Assembly (NCBI GenBank): GCA_963728965.1 | Contig: CAVSMH010000002.1 | Coordinates: forward strand, 310,001 to 374,000 | Direction of reading: 5' to 3' | Length of the DNA stretch: 64,000 bases | Source of the DNA: DASQZT01 sp963728965 | Lineage (GTDB): Bacteria > Acidobacteriota > Terriglobia > Bryobacterales > Bryobacteraceae | Shown here: positions 16,157-24,347 of the stretch, one piece after another | Layout of the letters: every line of letters starts with the position of its first letter | Numbering within the stretch: the first letter of the stretch is position 1 | Notes under the pieces: generated by a model | Databases searched by the model: none | Seen by the model: the letters and a program-made list of their open reading frames with translations, nothing else | Told to the model about the DNA's origin: nothing | Position numbers and translations under genes: made by a program

Positions 16157-18751
16157 TCAGCCGCCGTTGGGTCCGTTGTGGCAGCTATAGCAGCCGATCA
16201 CCGTTCCGCGGGGGAACGAGCGCCCCGCCATGCTGCGGTCGGCCTGGGTCTTCGAGAGAATCGTCCCCCGATAGTCGGTTCCATGGCACGCCTGGCAGGC
16301 GGTCGTCCCGTGCTCGGCGACGTCCGGATGCCGGCTCACCCAGGAAGAGCCGATGGGATGCAGCCCATGCGGCCCGCCGTTAGTGGTTGTGGGAACGCTC
16401 GCGCCGTGGCAGGCCGAGCACTCCGCCAGCATGCCCGCATGACCTTGCAGATTGGTGCTCTGCACGTTGTCGTTGGCCACCGCGGTAATGTACTCTGCGT
16501 GGGTGGAGCCGTGACAGGCTTCGCATTGCAGCCCGCCGTGGCCTTTCGAAAAGCGGTAGAGCGACAAGCCCGCGGCAGGTGTGTCGGCATTGGTGGCGAA
16601 GGTCTGGTCTGCCGCTACCCGTACCGTCACGCCCGTGCTGAACACTGAAGTGTAGGCGATCTGGCCGCTGTTCTGGGAGGCCGTGCCGGTATGGCAGCTC
16701 TGACAGGCCGGTTCGTCCAGCCAGCCGGTACGGCCGGTCCGGGCGACATTGCTCATGGGGCCGTGACAACTTTGGCACTCGATGGCGTTGGCGCCGCCGG
16801 CCGTCTTCAAGGTGGCCATCGCGCCACGCACGCACTGGGTGTTGGGGCCAGGGTGGCAGCGATAGCAGGATTCGCGCGTGGTGCCCGAATCCATGGTCTG
16901 GCTGGTCGCCGGATCGACCACGGCGGCATGCCGGCTGTGCATGGCCGTAGTCAGCGGGGGAATCCCGCTTACTCCCGCCAGACCAAGCGCGTTGGAGCCG
17001 TGGCAGGCGGCACAGAGAATCGGCTTCGCGGCGGTAGTCGCTTCCAGTCCGGTGGCGTTGTACCCCATCGCCGCCGAGGCCGATTTGAACAGGGCCGTGC
17101 CTGCGAACTGCTGGTCATGCTTCCGCAAGATATTGAGCTTGACATCTTTGGCCGGGTCGGAATGATTCACCCCACCGCCCGATGGCAGCGCAGCCCCTAC
17201 TCCCGAACTCGTCGCATGACACGCCTTGCACGTCATCTCGTCCGATGTCGGCACCACGATGTCGGTGGTGGCCAACACCGTTCCCGACGCGTTCTTCGCG
17301 GTAAGGCGCATCATCGGAAAATAGTTCACCGTGCCGTTATCGGCCCAGTTCGTGATGGGAATGCCTTCCGCCAGGAAGGTGTTGTCCGCCGTGCTGAAGT
17401 TCATCGCCCGCGCGGAATTCCCCGAGCCCGGCATGGCGAAGCCTTTCAGCCCCACATCCGGCAGAAGGGAGCCGAATCCCAAGGCTGCGGCGAAACTCCA
17501 GAAGTTCGTCTTGCCGATGGAGGTGGTATTGATCGTGCTGCTCAGCGGGTCCGTCACGCCCTGGTACGTCACCGAATATCCGGAGCCGGTGGTTACCAGC
17601 TTGCCGGTCGAATCCAGCAGGTGTACGTGAATCGTATTGTACGGCGGAAGTACGGCGAAGACGCTGTAGTCCTTGCCGTCGTAGCAGTGCATGCCGAGAT
17701 CGTTCCAGCCGATCAGTTTGTACCCCGTATTGCCGGTTCCGCCGCCGCCTGAACTGGAGCTGCTCACGTTGAAAATCACCGGCACGGTCGTGGTCCCGCC
17801 GCTGGACACCAGCGAAATGGTTCCCTGGTAGTTGCCCGCCACCAGGCCCGACAGCGACACCGACACCGCCAGGTTCCGATTCGTGGTCAGGCTGCCCGAG
17901 GGCGAAATCTGCAGCCAGTTGCGGCTGCCGCTCTGGACCATAGCGCTGGCCGTGAAGGCGGTTTGCACCGGCGCGGTCACCGCGAGAGTCTGCGACAGGG
18001 GATTGTTCGTATTCAGGGTGCCGTTGAAGGTCATCGTTAGTGGACTCACTGTCAAGCCGGCCTGTACGGTCAGTCCTACCGGGACCGTGGTGGTCTTGCC
18101 GCTGGAGAACAGCGCGATGGTGCCGTTGTAACTGCCCGGCGCCACTCCGGCGGGATTGACACTCACCGTCAGGGTTCGATTCGTAGTGAGGTTTCCGGAA
18201 GGAGAAATCGACAGCCAGTTCGTTCCACCGCTCTGTACCGAGGCGCTCGCGCTGAAGCTCACCGGAGCGGAAGCGCTGACGGTAAGTGACTGTGATGCCG
18301 GATTACTCCCGCCCGCCGTTGCCGTAAATGCCAAAGAGGTCGGACTTACATTCAATGTAGGTGCATTTACCGTGAGGGTAACTGGTACAGTTGTCGTTCT
18401 CCCGTTTGATGCGAGAGTGATCCTGCCGCTGTAAGATCCCGGTGTTACACCGCTTTGATTTACGCTGACCGTCAGGGTTCGGTTGGTCGTGAGGGACCCG
18501 GATGGAGAAATCGATAACCAGCTTCTTCCGCCGCTCTGCACCGAGGCGCTCGCGCTGAAACTGACGCGACTCGATGCGCTGATCGTAAGCGTCTGCGACG
18601 CTGGCACCGTCGCGTTCTGTACTGCCGTGAAGGCTAACGCGCTCGGGTTCACCGTGAGCGTGGTCCTATGGCCCTCCTGTGCAACTCCGGCGGACGTCAG
18701 AACGAGCCCTAGCAAGGCGGCGTTCGTAATGGTGATTCGCCACTGCTCCAT
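16157..18751 (-). CDS. Exported nine-heme cytochrome with three BACON-like repeats
   Basis: An 864-residue exported protein. It has a signal peptide (about residues 1-25, NAALLGLVLTSAGVAQ), three about 100-residue beta repeats (30-330) of BACON/Ig type each with SWLSISPSG- or NWLSISPSG-like cores, a GGGG linker, a 170-residue region of unknown fold (starting GWNDLGMHCYDGKDYSVFAV), and a C-terminal domain from about 505 with nine CXXCH motifs: CKACH, CAACH, CYRCH, CQSCH twice, CEACH, CSACH, CQACH and CYSCH. It should be a periplasmic or surface electron carrier whose repeats bind polysaccharide or hold it at the surface. Its start is 512 bp from the Qrc-like operon end on the same strand, so a functional link is plausible but not proven. 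The substrate is unknown. Confidence 0.85.
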   Translation of the reverse strand: MEQWRITITNAALLGLVLTSAGVAQEGHRTTLTVNPSALAFTAVQNATVPASQTLTISASSRVSFSASASVQSGGRSWLSISPSGSLTTNRTLTVSVNQSGVTPGSYSGRITLASNGRTTTVPVTLTVNAPTLNVSPTSLAFTATAGGSNPASQSLTVSASAPVSFSASASVQSGGTNWLSISPSGNLTTNRTLTVSVNPAGVAPGSYNGTIALFSSGKTTTVPVGLTVQAGLTVSPLTMTFNGTLNTNNPLSQTLAVTAPVQTAFTASAMVQSGSRNWLQISPSGSLTTNRNLAVSVSLSGLVAGNYQGTISLVSSGGTTTVPVIFNVSSSSSGGGGTGNTGYKLIGWNDLGMHCYDGKDYSVFAVLPPYNTIHVHLLDSTGKLVTTGSGYSVTYQGVTDPLSSTINTTSIGKTNFWSFAAALGFGSLLPDVGLKGFAMPGSGNSARAMNFSTADNTFLAEGIPITNWADNGTVNYFPMMRLTAKNASGTVLATTDIVVPTSDEMTCKACHATSSGVGAALPSGGGVNHSDPAKDVKLNILRKHDQQFAGTALFKSASAAMGYNATGLEATTAAKPILCAACHGSNALGLAGVSGIPPLTTAMHSRHAAVVDPATSQTMDSGTTRESCYRCHPGPNTQCVRGAMATLKTAGGANAIECQSCHGPMSNVARTGRTGWLDEPACQSCHTGTASQNSGQIAYTSVFSTGVTVRVAADQTFATNADTPAAGLSLYRFSKGHGGLQCEACHGSTHAEYITAVANDNVQSTNLQGHAGMLAECSACHGASVPTTTNGGPHGLHPIGSSWVSRHPDVAEHGTTACQACHGTDYRGTILSKTQADRSMAGRSFPRGTVIGCYSCHNGPNGG
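17762..18664 (-). repeat. Three tandem about 300-bp BACON-like coding repeats
   Basis: Residues about 30-130, 130-230 and 230-330 of the cytochrome repeat the pattern SFSASASVQSGG-(R/T)(S/N)WLSISPSG(S/N)LTTNRTLTVSV, then a GSYxGxI(T/A)L strand and TTTVPV. The third copy is the most diverged. The first two are very similar, which suggests fairly recent internal duplication. Confidence 0.75.
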
Positions 18752-19263
18752 AAGCAGGTACTCCTTCTAGAAAATAGTCCGGGGCGGCGTGGACACGCAC
18801 GCTGGGCAGTAGCTGCACGAATGTGTATCCCCTCGCCGGAGACCCGGTGCTTCTATGGCTATATCAGCTTCGGCCGCAAGTGATACCGATGCGGCAATTC
18901 CGGCAACCCGGTGCCGGAGTTAGGCGAAGCGCGTTGTGCGATCGCGCTATGGCGCTGTGTTGGAGAAGAGATTCAAGCGGGACCGGAAAAGTGACGTTCG
19001 AAAAGAAAAAACAGGAATGTTTTTTCACCACTAACTATAGTTACCAGTTGAAGTTAGCATACACGCCGACACAGATCCGCCCAGTGCAAAAAGGCCTGCT
19101 GCGAGTGCCGAATTTACACCATCCAGGAAAGAAATGCGCGGCGGCATTCTCTGTCCGGCAGTTTACAATGACGAACAGCCCCGGAGCCGCAAGAAAACGA
19201 TCCGATCGTGCGTATTTGAGCATTTCGGATACCATTTATCAGGTTACCGGCCCTGGCCCACCG
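18752..19263. other. 512-bp intergenic region with nested hairpins, no gene recognised
   Basis: No gene is supported here. The region upstream of the cytochrome contains a compact dyad (CCGGCA-ACCCGG-TGCCGG, near 18899-18916) followed by an AGCGC...GCGCT dyad around 18925-18955, and the sequence ACCCGGTGC occurs twice. AGAAGGAGTA at about 18758-18767 (minus strand) is a good ribosome site for the cytochrome. I tested the sequence by eye against c-di-GMP/cGAMP, cobalamin, TPP, fluoride and SAM riboswitch consensus elements and found no convincing match. It could still hold a leader RNA. The half nearer 19263 is more AT-rich and shows nothing. Confidence 0.4.
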
Positions 19264-20085
19264 TCAGCCTTGCAGGAACATGTCGCCGCAGACGTCGTCC
19301 CAATTGGCGTCCGGGCAACTCGCGGGCATATCATCGACAGGAACGCCGCCGTCGGCGAGCGTCGGCGTGGCGTTTTGCCGCACCAGGGAAAGTTGCAGAC
19401 GCTCGATTTCGCGCATCACCCAGGGTTGAACCTCGCGTCCGCGGAGCAGGTGGCGGACATCGAGCGTGTCGGGCTTGAGCCGGAGATACCAGCCGCGCCC
19501 GGGTCCGCCCGTTTCGAGAACCTCGCCATCCACCGGCGCAAGCACGCGCACGTCGGCGCTGCGCTTGCGAACGCGGAAAGCTTGTCCGTTGGCGCGGACC
19601 CGTGCCCCCGGTCGCGGCAACTCGAGCGAGTCCGGCGTACCCAGCAGGCGCTGCCCGAGATCGTCGAGGCCAACCGTCATGCTGCCGTCCGCCTCCAGAT
19701 GCGCCCACGTGTGGCCGCGATGGTAGAACCGGTCCAGCGGAAATGACATACCGCAGATCTCCTCTTCCGGCTCGGCCACTGGCGTCGGCGGTCGCTTGTC
19801 CACCAGCTTCTTGTGGGTCTCGCACACGCGGCAATCGAACGCGTTCGGGCACGCGCGGCTCTGGAATTCTCCGGTGAAGACGTGGCGGCACACGCGATCG
19901 TGAACCGGCAGATCGTGGAAATCCGCACGCCAGCGAATCTGCTCCGGCTCGTGCCGCAGAGCCCGCCGCGTGCGGAGGAGGGCCGATACCACCGTGGCCG
20001 CCACCACCACCAGTACGGTGTAAAAAGCGCCTAAGAAGATCAGGGTTCCGGGACCCCAATGAAAACCGTAGTTCCAAGGGAACAT
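19264..20085 (-). CDS. Membrane-anchored H-protein-like subunit without lipoyl lysine
   Basis: A 273-residue protein and last gene of the Qrc-like operon. It has one N-terminal membrane helix (GTLIFLGAFYTVLVVVAATV, about 12-35), a cysteine-bearing segment (CRHVFTGEF, ACPNAFDCRVCETHKK, about 65-92), then a glycine-cleavage-H-like barrel (FYHRGHTWAHLEADGSMTVG, RVLAPVDGEVLE). In true H proteins a Lys sits 8 residues before the proline of the SPxxGEV turn; counting back from APVDGEV gives Ser, so lipoylation is unlikely. It therefore should not be called glycine cleavage H. The Cys segment may bind metal or bridge to the iron-sulfur subunit. It starts 3 bp after the NrfD-like gene stop. Its role in the complex is unknown. 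Confidence 0.75.
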   Translation of the reverse strand: MFPWNYGFHWGPGTLIFLGAFYTVLVVVAATVVSALLRTRRALRHEPEQIRWRADFHDLPVHDRVCRHVFTGEFQSRACPNAFDCRVCETHKKLVDKRPPTPVAEPEEEICGMSFPLDRFYHRGHTWAHLEADGSMTVGLDDLGQRLLGTPDSLELPRPGARVRANGQAFRVRKRSADVRVLAPVDGEVLETGGPGRGWYLRLKPDTLDVRHLLRGREVQPWVMREIERLQLSLVRQNATPTLADGGVPVDDMPASCPDANWDDVCGDMFLQG

Positions 20086-20088
20086 CGT

Positions 20089-21366
20089 TCAGAACCTCCC
20101 TGCCGCCACTTCCATCTGTTCTTCTTCCCTTGCAACGGCGGTGTTGAGCTCCCGCTCCTCCGGGAAGAGTCTGAAATAGCGGAATGAGAACGAATAGACC
20201 AATACGCCGTAAGCCACCACTGCCAGAAACGTCCCGGTCTCCTGCCAGCTCGGGTAGTAAGATAAGAACTTGTCGAAGGAAAGCGTGGGCAGCGCCAGCG
20301 TCTGCACGGTCTGCACGAACCGATTCAAGGCTACCCCGCAGCATGCCAGCAGCGCCGCCGAAACCAGCCAGCCGCGCCGCGCGCGCAGTTTGGGCGCCAA
20401 CAGGATCAGCGCCGGAACCAAACCGAACAGCGCCAGCTCCGCAAACAGGATCCACGTTCCGAACGGCTGCCAGCTGTAATACTGCGCCGCCGGGAAACCG
20501 CGCTCGGGCGAAGTCCGGTTGATCCAGATAAGCGTATCGACCGTCTTGGCCAGCACGTACGCCGCCAGCAACAGTCCGGAGATGCGCCCCAACAGTTCGA
20601 GCGCCCGCGGGCGTACCAGCGGCTTCCCGGCCAGTTTCTCCACCAGCGTGGTGGTGAGCAGAATGAAGCTCGGGCCTACCGCCGCCGCCGACAGGATAAA
20701 TAGGAAGAAAGTGGACGGCCACACCGCCAGGCCTTCGCGGAAGGCGAATGGCCGGCCGCGCAACACACCGTATAACCCGCCCAGCGAGCCCTGGTGGAAC
20801 AACGAGAGGAACGTCCCTACGCCCGCCAGCACATACACCAGCTTGTGCAGCTCGAACTCGAATACCAGGAACGAAGGGATGTCCTTCAGCTTGCGGTTCT
20901 TCAACACGATCGGCAGGTACTCGACCAGCAGCACCGTCAGGTAACAACTGATGCAGAAGGTGACCTCGGTGAGCATCGAATGCACGTTCGGATACCAGAA
21001 CGTGAACCATGCCCGGAGCGGCTGGCCCACGTCCACCGCCAGCACCACCACCGCGCCGCTGTAACACACGAGGCCGATGACTACCGCGCTGTTGATCACC
21101 GCCTTCAGTTCATGCAGCTTGAGAATGTAGAGCAGGAAGCCGGTAAAGAAAGCGCCGGCGCCGAGGGCGATTACGGTCAGGTCGAGAAAGATCCACAACC
21201 CGAACGCGAACCGGTTGTCCATGTTGGTCTGGTTCAGCCCCTTCACCAGGACGAGTCCGGCGGCATAGATCCCGAACGCCAGCAGCGCCGCCCAGGGGGC
21301 GACCCACAACAGGAACCGCGGCGCCGAGCAGCGCGTCACACCGCGCGCGATGAACTGCTTATCCAT
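20089..21366 (-). CDS. NrfD/PsrC-family membrane subunit (QrcD/ActC-like)
   Basis: A polytopic quinone-binding subunit of the NrfD/PsrC family, 425 residues with about 10 membrane helices. It starts FLLWVAPWAALLAFGIYAAG and has the family-typical TGFLLYILKLHELKAVINSA, EVTFCISCYLTVLLVEYLP, LFHQGSLGGLYGV and SWQPFGTWILFAELALFGLV. In Qrc and alternative complex III the equivalent subunit (QrcD, ActC/ActF) exchanges electrons with menaquinone and may help generate proton-motive force. Its start overlaps the iron-sulfur gene by 8 bp. The length and the LFHQGSLGG loop are closer to QrcD/ActC than to shorter NrfD proteins. Direction of electron flow cannot be told. Confidence 0.87.
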   Translation of the reverse strand: MDKQFIARGVTRCSAPRFLLWVAPWAALLAFGIYAAGLVLVKGLNQTNMDNRFAFGLWIFLDLTVIALGAGAFFTGFLLYILKLHELKAVINSAVVIGLVCYSGAVVVLAVDVGQPLRAWFTFWYPNVHSMLTEVTFCISCYLTVLLVEYLPIVLKNRKLKDIPSFLVFEFELHKLVYVLAGVGTFLSLFHQGSLGGLYGVLRGRPFAFREGLAVWPSTFFLFILSAAAVGPSFILLTTTLVEKLAGKPLVRPRALELLGRISGLLLAAYVLAKTVDTLIWINRTSPERGFPAAQYYSWQPFGTWILFAELALFGLVPALILLAPKLRARRGWLVSAALLACCGVALNRFVQTVQTLALPTLSFDKFLSYYPSWQETGTFLAVVAYGVLVYSFSFRYFRLFPEERELNTAVAREEEQMEVAAGRF

Positions 21367-22192
21367 GGACGTTCTCCTTCGTGGCGCGGACGCTCCGGTC
21401 GGTGGTGCCGGGGCTCTTCCCGGCGCGCTCCGGCAAGGGCGCCGGAGCCGCCGGCGGCCTGGCGCCCGGCTGCGGCGCGTCGCCGATCTGCCGGACCCAT
21501 TCCCGCCGCGAGTGGTAGTGAATCTTGGGATCGGTGCGCAGCTTTTCGAGCAGCCGGAAACTGCCGGGGCGGGCGGCGCCCAGCGCCGCGGGGCTCGCCG
21601 GATCGTTCAGGTCGCCGAACTGGATCGCGCCGGTGGGGCAGGCCTCCACGCACGCCGGAACGTAGTCGCCCGGCTGGATCTCTTTCTGGCCTGCCGCTGC
21701 GGCGCGCTGTTTGGCGGCGTGCCAGCGGCCGTGGCAGAAGTTGCACTTCTCCACCACACCGCGCATGCGCGGCGCCACATCCGGATTCAACGTCTTCTCC
21801 ATTCCTGCGGGCCACGCGGGGTCCCACCAATTGAAATAACGGGCGTGATACGGGCACGCCGCCATGCAGTAGCGGCAGCCCAGGCAGCGCTCGGGCATCT
21901 GGCCCACAATCCCGGTTTCCGGATCGACATCCACCGCCTGCTGCGGGCACACGCTGGCGCACGGGGCGTGTTCCCCGCACTGCTGGCAGAGGACCGGAAC
22001 AAACGCCGAGCGGCGGCCCGGATAATCCTCGCCATTATCTACTTTGAATACCCGGATCCACGTCAACCCCTTGCGGTCGTTTGCGGCTTCGGGCGCCGGC
22101 GGAATGTTGTTCTCGACCGCGCAGGCGATCATGCACGCTCCGCAGCCGTTGCACCGGTCGATATCGATGGACATACCGTATCGATGGTTCAT
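21359..22192 (-). CDS. Four-cluster [4Fe-4S] ferredoxin subunit (QrcC/HybA-like)
   Basis: A 277-residue electron-transfer subunit with four cysteine clusters: CNGCGACMIAC (about 14-24), CQQCGEHAPCASVC (about 69-82), CLGCRYCMAAC (about 103-113), and a split fourth site CNFC...CVEACP (about 151-190). This is the NrfC/HybA/PsrB architecture that passes electrons between a molybdopterin-type subunit and a membrane quinone subunit. There is no Tat signal of its own, so it is probably exported with the neighbouring Tat-signal subunit. The start ATG 22192 overlaps the previous stop as ATGA, and the end overlaps the NrfD-like gene. Both couplings argue for one stoichiometric complex. Confidence 0.88.
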   Translation of the reverse strand: MNHRYGMSIDIDRCNGCGACMIACAVENNIPPAPEAANDRKGLTWIRVFKVDNGEDYPGRRSAFVPVLCQQCGEHAPCASVCPQQAVDVDPETGIVGQMPERCLGCRYCMAACPYHARYFNWWDPAWPAGMEKTLNPDVAPRMRGVVEKCNFCHGRWHAAKQRAAAAGQKEIQPGDYVPACVEACPTGAIQFGDLNDPASPAALGAARPGSFRLLEKLRTDPKIHYHSRREWVRQIGDAPQPGARPPAAPAPLPERAGKSPGTTDRSVRATKENVHG

Positions 22193-23787
22193 GCGCTTAC
22201 CACCTTTGCCTCCATGCCCGCCAGTTCGCGCGCGCCCGAAACCATCAGCCCGGGACGAACGCCGGCATCGAGCAGGATCCGCACGGGCCGCGTGCCGAGG
22301 CCGGTCTCGAGTTGGGCGGGCGCCCCGTCGGCGAAGCCGCAGGAGGGGTGCATCGCCACTTGGTCCGGCGCCAGACGCAAGTTCGATTCGCGGTAGAGCT
22401 TCGACAGCAGCGGCGACGACGAAATCGCCGTTTCGGGCGCCAGGACCGCTGCGCCGGCCCGGCCCGGCGCAGCCGTTGGCGCGATTTCGGGTGGCTGTCC
22501 CGGGTCGGGCGCGTCGCCAATCCAGCAGCCGCCGCTGTTGAGCGCGTTCCAGAAGTCGTCCGCGCTCACTTCCTTCACCGGAACCGTTTTGGCATCGCCG
22601 TAGGTGATCAGCTTGCCGCGGCCCGCTCCGTGGATGGTGTCCGCGCGCTCTCGCAGCGCATGGGTCGCCGTGATCCCTGCCAGGGCTGCCACGAAATCCG
22701 CCGCACTCACCACACTCTCGGCCGCCGGAACCAGTGGCACCGCCAGGCGGAATGTGGGCGCCGGCGAATCGATGGCCACCGGCAGATCGTCCAGCGCCTC
22801 CGGGTATACCGGCGACGATATCGAGGACGGCACGGCGCCCGGCGCGAGTTTTCGCCCGATTGCATCGGCGGCGACATACTCGCCCGGCATGGCATCATCG
22901 ACCAGCAGCACGCGGATCGAATGGTCCGGCACATCTGCCAGCGCCGTCACCGGGGCGGCGTTCTTCCATCCCGCCGGCACCGGTGCTTCCGCGCGCGGCA
23001 CGATGGTCTGACCCCAGGCACCCAGTTCCAAATTGAACGCGAGAACGTTCGGAGACATCGTGCTGTCGATCGCCAGCGCGGGACCGTTCGCGTGCAACTC
23101 GCCGGCAACCTGCCGCATCACCTCGTCTTCGGAACCGGGCGCGACCGGCATCCACACGTCGGCCAGCGCCGCCGTGCGGGACTCCACGGGCTCCGCCTGA
23201 ATCAGCCGGAACCGCTCGCGCGCGGCGAAGGCCCGCGCCGGCGCAATCCAACCATCCAGCAGTGGCGCACCCAAGCTCAACACGGTCCTGGCGTTCTCCA
23301 GGTTGATCGCCACCGCGGGTCGCGCCGGTGCGATGTACAGACCGTTCTTCAGCGCAGCCATGGCGCGGCGGTAGGTCCACGAGGCGGTCCGGCCCGGACG
23401 CAGGTCCAATACCGCGACGCGCTCGCCCGGACCGCATTTCGCGATTTCCGCGGCGATTCGCGCGCCCGCTCCTGCGGCCCCGTTCGTCCGCCGCACATAC
23501 GGCAGATGGTGCCCGGCAACCCCGAAGGGACAAAGGCCGCCGTGCACTCCTGCCAGTGCCACCGGCCGCTCGCCGACGCAGCGCGCGCGCACCGCGCATC
23601 CCGCCGGGCACAGCGAGCAGTGCGTGTACTTGGTACGGATCTCGCCGCGCGCGGGACGCGGAATGCCCGGCCAGTTCTCCGACCAGATCGCCGTATCCGT
23701 GATCAGCCGCCACGGAGCCGGCGTGAACAGTACGCCCACAACCGAGCCGCCCGCGAATTTCAAAACATCTCTGCGTGTGGTTTTCAT
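22189..23787 (-). CDS. Short molybdopterin-oxidoreductase-like protein (QrcB-like)
   Basis: A 532-residue protein of the molybdopterin oxidoreductase superfamily, shorter than catalytic members (typically 700-1000). It begins with a Tat signal (TRRDVLKFAGGSVVGVLF) and an N-terminal Fe-S motif (CSLCPAGCAVRARC, ending GGLCPFG). The Mo-bis-PGD domains that follow are eroded: no clear Ser/Cys/SeCys metal ligand region is visible. QrcB and the ActB-like proteins likewise keep the fold but carry no molybdenum. I therefore read this as a structural/electron-wiring subunit, not a reductase with its own substrate. I chose ATG 23787, which overlaps the cytochrome stop (ATGA); the longer frame upstream is antiframe to the cytochrome. 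Confidence 0.82.
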   Translation of the reverse strand: MKTTRRDVLKFAGGSVVGVLFTPAPWRLITDTAIWSENWPGIPRPARGEIRTKYTHCSLCPAGCAVRARCVGERPVALAGVHGGLCPFGVAGHHLPYVRRTNGAAGAGARIAAEIAKCGPGERVAVLDLRPGRTASWTYRRAMAALKNGLYIAPARPAVAINLENARTVLSLGAPLLDGWIAPARAFAARERFRLIQAEPVESRTAALADVWMPVAPGSEDEVMRQVAGELHANGPALAIDSTMSPNVLAFNLELGAWGQTIVPRAEAPVPAGWKNAAPVTALADVPDHSIRVLLVDDAMPGEYVAADAIGRKLAPGAVPSSISSPVYPEALDDLPVAIDSPAPTFRLAVPLVPAAESVVSAADFVAALAGITATHALRERADTIHGAGRGKLITYGDAKTVPVKEVSADDFWNALNSGGCWIGDAPDPGQPPEIAPTAAPGRAGAAVLAPETAISSSPLLSKLYRESNLRLAPDQVAMHPSCGFADGAPAQLETGLGTRPVRILLDAGVRPGLMVSGARELAGMEAKVVSA

Positions 23788-24347
23788 TTGTGGCAGTCCA
23801 GGCAACTGTGTTCCAGGTGCTGCTTGCGGTGGCAGGCAACGCAGTCGTCCATCGTCATGCCGGGCCGTCCCGCCGTCCCCCAAATGTCTCGTGAGTACCC
23901 GCTGATCCGATCCTCCTGGTAAAGTGGCAGCTTGTCGGTGGTGCCCAGGTTTCCGTGGCAGTCCTCGCACTTGAGTTTTCCGAACTTCACGTGGTGGATG
24001 TGCGAGAAATAAACATTCTCCGGCTGTCGCGCATAGGACATCCAGGCCGGCTCCCGTTGCGGAGTGACATATTGATCGATGAAATTCTTTTCCGCCACGG
24101 TAGTGCCCATGGCGGCGGCATGACAGCCGGCGCACTTGTCCAGGGTGGGGATGCCGGCGAAGGTGCCGTCATCGCGAAAGGCATGACAGTCAGCGCATTG
24201 GCTGCCGGCCTTGTCGGCGTGAACTTTATGGCTGAAGTCCACCGGCTGGGGCCGGCCTCGATAGATCACACGCGGGAATCCGGCCCAGCCGGCAGCCAGG
24301 GCCGTCGCCGCTCCCGCAAGAAATAGCACTTTGCCGCGAATCTTCAC
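23784..24347 (-). CDS. Pentaheme c-type cytochrome (QrcA/ActA-like)
   Basis: A 187-residue exported cytochrome with an N-terminal signal/anchor helix (LFLAGAATALAAGWAG) and five CXXCH sites: CADCH, CAGCH, CEDCH, CVACH and CLDCH. Extra histidines (VDFSHKVHA, FSHIHHVKF) are placed to act as distal heme ligands, as in the cytochrome c7/c3 group. It lies directly before the molybdopterin-like gene and overlaps its neighbours at both ends (GTG start 24347 over the preceding TGA; ATGA at its end). The gene order cytochrome - Mo-like - FeS - NrfD is that of qrcABCD. It would exchange electrons with periplasmic cytochromes. Confidence 0.88.
   Translation of the reverse strand: MKIRGKVLFLAGAATALAAGWAGFPRVIYRGRPQPVDFSHKVHADKAGSQCADCHAFRDDGTFAGIPTLDKCAGCHAAAMGTTVAEKNFIDQYVTPQREPAWMSYARQPENVYFSHIHHVKFGKLKCEDCHGNLGTTDKLPLYQEDRISGYSRDIWGTAGRPGMTMDDCVACHRKQHLEHSCLDCHK

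Noticed and set aside
18917..18925. GTTAGGCG as an integron attC core
   Set aside because: No matching partner core, no integrase and no gene cassette nearby.
18780..18960. c-di-GMP-I/cGAMP riboswitch before the cytochrome
   Set aside because: The minus strand has CCGGGTTGCCGG, like the end of that class, but lacks the GGCAAACC and GACGCAAAGC-type core elements.
19264..20085. Annotation as glycine cleavage system H protein
   Set aside because: The lipoyl lysine position holds Ser, a membrane helix is present, and the gene lies in a respiratory operon, so a role in glycine cleavage is unlikely.
22189..24135. Longer molybdopterin-like protein starting at 24135
   Set aside because: The first 116 residues run out of frame through the pentaheme cytochrome gene and lack homology; the Tat start at 23787 fits.
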